Source: Candidatus Auribacterota bacterium | Lineage (GTDB): Bacteria > Auribacterota > Tritonobacteria > UBA1439 | DNA length: 6,128 bases | Direction of reading: 5' to 3' | NCBI GenBank assembly: GCA_026391995.1 | Contig: JAPLCY010000286.1 | Coordinates: 1-6,128, forward strand | In this document: in pieces, positions 5,167 to 6,128 of the stretch | Layout: every line of letters begins with the position of its first letter | Position numbering within the stretch: position 1 is the stretch's first letter | Made by a program: the position numbers and the translations under genes | The notes under the pieces: generated by a model | What the model was told of the DNA's origin: nothing | Seen by the model: the letters and a program-made list of their open reading frames with translations, nothing else | Database searches by the model: none

Positions 5167-6128
5167 TCAGATCATCCTGCGCTTCTTAAAGTACACCAGC
5201 GTGAGGAGCGAGGCGACGATCATCCAGAACCAGACGGCCAGATACCCCCATATCCCCCACTTGAATTCCGGGAGCTCGACATTCATCCCGTAGAAGCTGG
5301 CGATGGTGCCGATCGGGAGCAGGAACGTGGCGATGATCGTCAGCGTCTTCATCGTCTCGTTGAGGCGCCAGTTGATTGAGGAGATGTAGGACTCCATGTC
5401 CTGGGCGATGAGTTCGCGTGACATCTCGGTGATGTCATAGATCCTGAAGAGGTGGTCGTAGATGTCCTTGAAGTACGGCCTGGCCTCCTCGCTGATGAAC
5501 GGGAACCCGGGGCGCATGAAGCGGGCGATGATCTCCCGCTGCGGGCCCACGATCTTTCTCAACGAGACCATGTTGCGCCGCTGCGCGAAGATCTTCGCCT
5601 GCAGCAAGGGATGCGGGTCGGTGAGGATTTCCTCCTCGATCTCGGCGAGCCTCTCGCTGAGCGTGTCCATGATGGGGAAGTAATTGTCCACGAGGGCGTC
5701 GAGAAGGCTGTAGAGGAGGAAGTCGGCGCCCTTTGACATGATCTGGGGCCCGTGTTCGCACCGCTTGCGATTTGTGCTGATGCTGCGGATATGCCCCTTG
5801 TGGTAGGTGATCACGAAGTTTTTGCCGACGAAGATGTCGATCTCGCGGATGTCGAGCGCATCCGCGGTCTCTTTCTCGGTGTAGAAATAGCACGAATGGA
5901 GGACGAGGAAGAAATAGTCATTGAACTCGTCTATCTTGGGCTGGCTGTGGGAGGCGATGCAGTCGTCGATCAGGAGCGGGTGGAACCCGAAGTCGTTTCT
6001 GAGGATGGCGATCTCATCCTCGGTCGGATCCTCGAGATCAACCCAGAGGACGTTCTTGGGATTGGCGAGGGTCGGGCAGAGTTTATCGCGGGGGACGTTC
6101 GGGATATAGGTGCCGTCCTCAAGGTATG
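5167..6128 (-). CDS. corA: CorA-type magnesium/cobalt transporter (5' end just outside the window)
   Basis: CorA proteins are pentameric inner-membrane channels that import Mg2+ and sometimes Co2+ or Ni2+. The frame is open from the window edge to a TGA at 5169-5167, giving 319 visible residues. As full-length members have roughly 315-350, only a short N-terminal piece is missing. The visible part starts YLEDGTYIPNVPRD, then WVDLEDPTEDEIAIL, HPLLIDDC, QPKIDEF, and FFLVLHSCYFY of the cytoplasmic alpha/beta domain. A long stalk helix (SRELIAQDMESYISSINWRL) follows. TM1 (5281-5346) ends with the signature YGMN (GMN at 5281-5289), then VELPEFKWGIWG in the periplasmic loop. TM2 (5188-5244) is YLAVWFWMIVASLLTLVYF, and the protein ends KKRRMI. 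The GTG at 5814 is only an internal codon: homology continues upstream of it. Promoter and start are not visible. It is convergent with greA, with 56 bp between stops. Confidence 0.95.
   Translation of the reverse strand, partial: YLEDGTYIPNVPRDKLCPTLANPKNVLWVDLEDPTEDEIAILRNDFGFHPLLIDDCIASHSQPKIDEFNDYFFLVLHSCYFYTEKETADALDIREIDIFVGKNFVITYHKGHIRSISTNRKRCEHGPQIMSKGADFLLYSLLDALVDNYFPIMDTLSERLAEIEEEILTDPHPLLQAKIFAQRRNMVSLRKIVGPQREIIARFMRPGFPFISEEARPYFKDIYDHLFRIYDITEMSRELIAQDMESYISSINWRLNETMKTLTIIATFLLPIGTIASFYGMNVELPEFKWGIWGYLAVWFWMIVASLLTLVYFKKRRMI

Noticed and set aside
5167..5814. A 215-residue protein starting at GTG 5814
   Set aside because: The same frame continues upstream to the window edge with clear CorA motifs (WVDLEDPTEDE, QPKIDEF), so this is an internal codon.

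Overview
The window is a GC-rich, tightly packed stretch of bacterial chromosome, with strong G/C preference at third codon positions. It carries housekeeping genes (smpB, greA, corA, an rRNA methyltransferase of the RlmI type) together with two envelope or secreted proteins: a PEGA-domain lipoprotein and a glycoside-hydrolase-like protein with a signal peptide. The lipobox and PEGA domains suggest a diderm. The mix of PEGA lipoprotein, GHL15-like secreted protein and REP-like intergenic DNA reminds me of uncultured PVC/Omnitrophota-type lineages, but that placement is a low-confidence impression.

Layout, left to right. Positions 1-174 hold the 3' end of an unrecognised + strand gene. Positions 175-435 are intergenic: they contain a compact array of 12- and 13-bp repeats that can fold back on itself, then two candidate promoters in tandem. 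These drive the PEGA lipoprotein (436-1182) and, 26 bp downstream, smpB (1209-1667), probably as one transcript. smpB meets a convergent secreted glycoside-hydrolase-like gene (1676-3289, minus strand) with only 8 bp between the stop codons. Upstream of that gene is a promoter that fits its proposed GTG start, then an AT-richer segment of about 106 bp (3402-3507) with inverted-repeat ends and internal hairpins. It looks like a small REP/MITE-type element and abuts the stop codon of the next gene. That gene (3504-4534, minus) is an RlmI-family methyltransferase reading frame that is broken: one frame carries residues 1-202, another carries the last 141, and the roughly 48 residues holding the SAM-binding loop are missing. 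Divergent from it is greA (4634-5110, plus) behind an extended -10 promoter. A GC-rich hairpin (5125-5147) separates greA from a convergent CorA-type metal transporter gene (5167-6128, minus) whose 5' end runs off the window.

No multi-gene pathway is apparent. smpB serves tmRNA ribosome rescue, greA rescues backtracked RNA polymerase, the methyltransferase would modify 23S rRNA, and corA imports divalent metal. I found no convincing new multi-gene system. The items most worth a second look are the clean in-gene deletion in the methyltransferase, the REP-like element beside it, the fold-back repeat array at 217-310, and the recurrent TGn-extended -10 promoters.
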